Shown here: positions 13,966 through 15,151 of the stretch, one piece after another
Layout: the number at the start of each line of letters is the position of its first letter
Numbering within the stretch: position 1 is the first letter of the stretch
Origin: an uncultured Selenomonadales bacterium
Lineage (GTDB): Bacteria > Bacillota > Clostridia > Christensenellales > QALW01
Assembly: GCA_905200615.1 (NCBI GenBank)
Contig: CAJKLB010000049.1
Coordinates: forward strand, 1-15,151
DNA length: 15,151 nt
Direction of reading: 5' to 3'
Position numbers and translations under genes: made by a program
Notes under the pieces: generated by a model
Databases searched by the model: none
What the model was told of the DNA's origin: nothing
Seen by the model: the letters and a program-made list of their open reading frames with translations, nothing else

Positions 13966-14937
13966 TTACTCGGTCGGAAAGTCATTGGTTCCGACCATAT
14001 ATAAATAATAGCTCGTATATTCAGTCAAAGTTTCCATACTGTAAAACGGATTAACCTGCAAATCGCCATCATATCCATTGGGTTTATAGTTTTCAACGGG
14101 GAAAACACCGTATATCGAAAAATCAATAGAAGAACCTTTTGAGGACATATACACCATAAAGTTATCAAACAAAATAGGGTCTACATACTCCGTATTTAAA
14201 GTTTTTCGGTCTTCCTCCGCATTTCTTACTACAATTTGATGGGCTATTTCAGTACGCCAAAAGCCGGTTAAAAAGAATAGATCTTCTATGCCATCTTCAT
14301 TCCAATCATATTTATAAGCATATTTAACGTTGATATTCGGGAAAACAGTAATTATTCTCCCGTCCGCGTCGAAATAAAAGGTACTGTACCACGATATGTA
14401 CTTATTGAAATTTTCTATTGAAAGTAAATACGATCCGTCATTAAACTCTATTCGATTAATTTTAAGATTCGAGGGAACTGAAAACAGATAATCTAACAAA
14501 TCAATCTTCTGTAAATCAGCTGTTTTACAATAATAGTCCGGCGCCAAAGAAATTGTTGCTCCTCTATTTCCTTTTGCGGTTATATAATACGAAAGATCGC
14601 CTCCCTTTACTCTGGAAATACCACTAAAATACTCCGCCACATATATACATTTATAGAAAAGAGTAAATTGATCGCGATTCCTTGGATCCGGAATAGTATT
14701 CTCTCCGCTTAGAGATTCATAAAATGTTATATTTTCTGACGCAGGTATGGCCAAAAACTTTTCATTTATCATTAAAAGCTTTTGGTTCGACGGTTCCGGA
14801 AGCTCCGTTCTCTGCTGCTGTTCGGGAGGTTCGGTAGGAGATACCGGCGTAGGCGTGGGCTCTTCGGCGGGAGCCGCACTACAGGCCGTTAACAAACACA
14901 GAACCACAAGCCCCGCCATAACCTTAATACTTTTCAT
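13966..14937 (-). CDS. Predicted lipoprotein with Pro/Thr/Glu-rich linker
   Basis: The 323 residues begin with a lipoprotein signal peptide: two lysines, a hydrophobic core and a lipobox LTAC, with Cys19 to be lipidated, so the protein should be anchored to the outer face of the membrane. Residues 20-52 form a flexible linker rich in Pro, Thr and Glu (EEPTPTPVSPTEPPE). The rest is a predicted beta-rich extracellular domain of unknown family. DWNEDGIED (211-219) has the D-x-N-x-D-G-x-x-D spacing of a calcium-binding EF-hand or FG-GAP-type loop. The ribosome binding site is AGGAGA, 7 nt before the ATG. The start overlaps by 4 nt (ATGA) the stop of a small upstream frame. No close functional partner is seen; a terminator follows. 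The function is unknown. Confidence 0.87.
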   Translation of the reverse strand: MKSIKVMAGLVVLCLLTACSAAPAEEPTPTPVSPTEPPEQQQRTELPEPSNQKLLMINEKFLAIPASENITFYESLSGENTIPDPRNRDQFTLFYKCIYVAEYFSGISRVKGGDLSYYITAKGNRGATISLAPDYYCKTADLQKIDLLDYLFSVPSNLKINRIEFNDGSYLLSIENFNKYISWYSTFYFDADGRIITVFPNINVKYAYKYDWNEDGIEDLFFLTGFWRTEIAHQIVVRNAEEDRKTLNTEYVDPILFDNFMVYMSSKGSSIDFSIYGVFPVENYKPNGYDGDLQVNPFYSMETLTEYTSYYLYMVGTNDFPTE

Positions 14938-15044
14938 GTGTTCATCTCCTGCTCATACATTTTCAGCGCGTCAAAGTAAATCCCGTAATGGCGCACCAGC
15001 ACGCTTAACTGTGTGCTGGCGTTGCTGCTGTTATGCTGCGCCAA
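14934..15044 (-). CDS. Possible small protein (36 residues) upstream of the lipoprotein gene
   Basis: On the minus strand a frame opens after a stop inside the -10 box and runs to TGA at 14936-14934, overlapping the lipoprotein ATG as ATGA. From the best start, a TTG at 15044, it gives 36 residues: about 15 polar residues (AQHNSSNASTQ), then LSVLVRHYGIYFDALKMYEQ and EMNT, which looks like an amphipathic helix rather than random translation. The ribosome binding site for TTG is poor (purines aagaga just upstream). The ATGA overlap and the good promoter just before it favour a coupled small gene or leader peptide. It has no recognised family. A 5' remnant of a longer gene is unlikely because the -10 box contains an in-frame stop. 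Confidence 0.4.
   Translation of the reverse strand: MAQHNSSNASTQLSVLVRHYGIYFDALKMYEQEMNT
14994..15021 (-). repeat. Hairpin inside the small frame upstream of the lipoprotein gene
   Basis: Arms 15021-15013 and 15002-14994 on the minus strand (core CCAGCAC / GTGCTGG, 9 bp with one G-U pair) enclose a 10-nt loop. No U-tract follows, so it is not a terminator. It would sit about 60 nt before the lipoprotein start and might pause or regulate translation. Confidence 0.5.
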
Positions 15045-15070
15045 CAGATCTCTTATCTCTCTTTTATTAG

Positions 15071-15099
15071 ATTATATCAATGAAGAAAAAATTTTTCAA
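15071..15099 (-). promoter_or_regulatory. SigA-type promoter for the small frame and lipoprotein gene
   Basis: On the minus strand, TTGAAA (15099-15094), a 17-nt spacer and TATAAT (15076-15071). It is one of the best promoter matches in the window and lies about 25 nt before the TTG of the small frame. Confidence 0.75.
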
Positions 15100-15151
15100 T
15101 ATATTATTATAAAATTCACAACTTATTCACAAAAAAATCAGCCGGTTTCGA

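Noticed and set aside
15123..15131. DnaA-box-like TTATTCACA near the right edge
   Set aside because: One mismatch to TTATCCACA, a single site in AT-rich DNA, and no dnaA, dnaN or other origin genes in the window; chance is likely.

Overview
The window looks like ordinary chromosome of a low-to-mid GC Gram-positive anaerobe, most likely a member of the Clostridia (Bacillota), possibly gut-associated. The reasons are the tig-clpP-clpX order, NrdR, an RqcH-type NFACT protein, an HPr-like protein that keeps the seryl regulatory site but not the catalytic histidine, a DUF4364 protein, strong purine-rich Shine-Dalgarno sites, sigma-A-like promoters and compact T-tailed terminators. The genus cannot be told from sequence alone. 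No tRNA, rRNA, CRISPR array, insertion sequence or phage gene was seen, and no gene-free stretch exceeds about 210 bases.

Layout. Bases 1-381 hold the 3' part of a GNAT acetyltransferase on the + strand, which converges on a minus-strand set through a shared terminator (404-450). That set, read from about 4069 leftwards, is a YbaK-type deacylase, an FAD-dependent oxidoreductase, glutamate racemase (murI) and nrdR. The genes are closely packed (1 nt gap, 43 nt gap, 4 nt overlap) and probably form one operon. Divergently, 4185-6665 encodes a cytoplasmic GH78-type alpha-L-rhamnosidase-like enzyme with an extra beta-sandwich domain inserted before the catalytic domain. Next come a His-less HPr-like regulator (6776-7012) and a DUF4364 protein (7159-7671). 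Between these two lies a strong terminator that touches the DUF4364 ribosome binding site, an arrangement that looks like attenuation. A hypothetical beta-propeller-like gene (7655-8398, minus) converges on DUF4364 and overlaps it. The + strand terminator for DUF4364 lies inside that gene.

Bases 8594-11891 are the protein quality-control operon tig-clpP-clpX on the minus strand. It is divergent from rqcH (12099-13772), whose product tags stalled nascent chains with C-terminal alanine for degradation. The two units share a 207-bp intergenic region with back-to-back promoters, so nascent-chain folding, ClpXP proteolysis and ribosome rescue sit together. The right end holds a lipoprotein with a calcium-loop-like motif (13966-14937, minus), preceded by an apparent 36-codon small gene coupled to it by an ATGA overlap under one good promoter.

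No wholly new multi-gene system is evident. The best second-look items are the small gene coupled to the lipoprotein, the Glu-for-Asp change at the key DR motif of RqcH, the domain-inserted rhamnosidase opposite a sugar-type FAD oxidoreductase, the attenuator-like leader of DUF4364, and the perfect antisense terminator embedded in a coding sequence.
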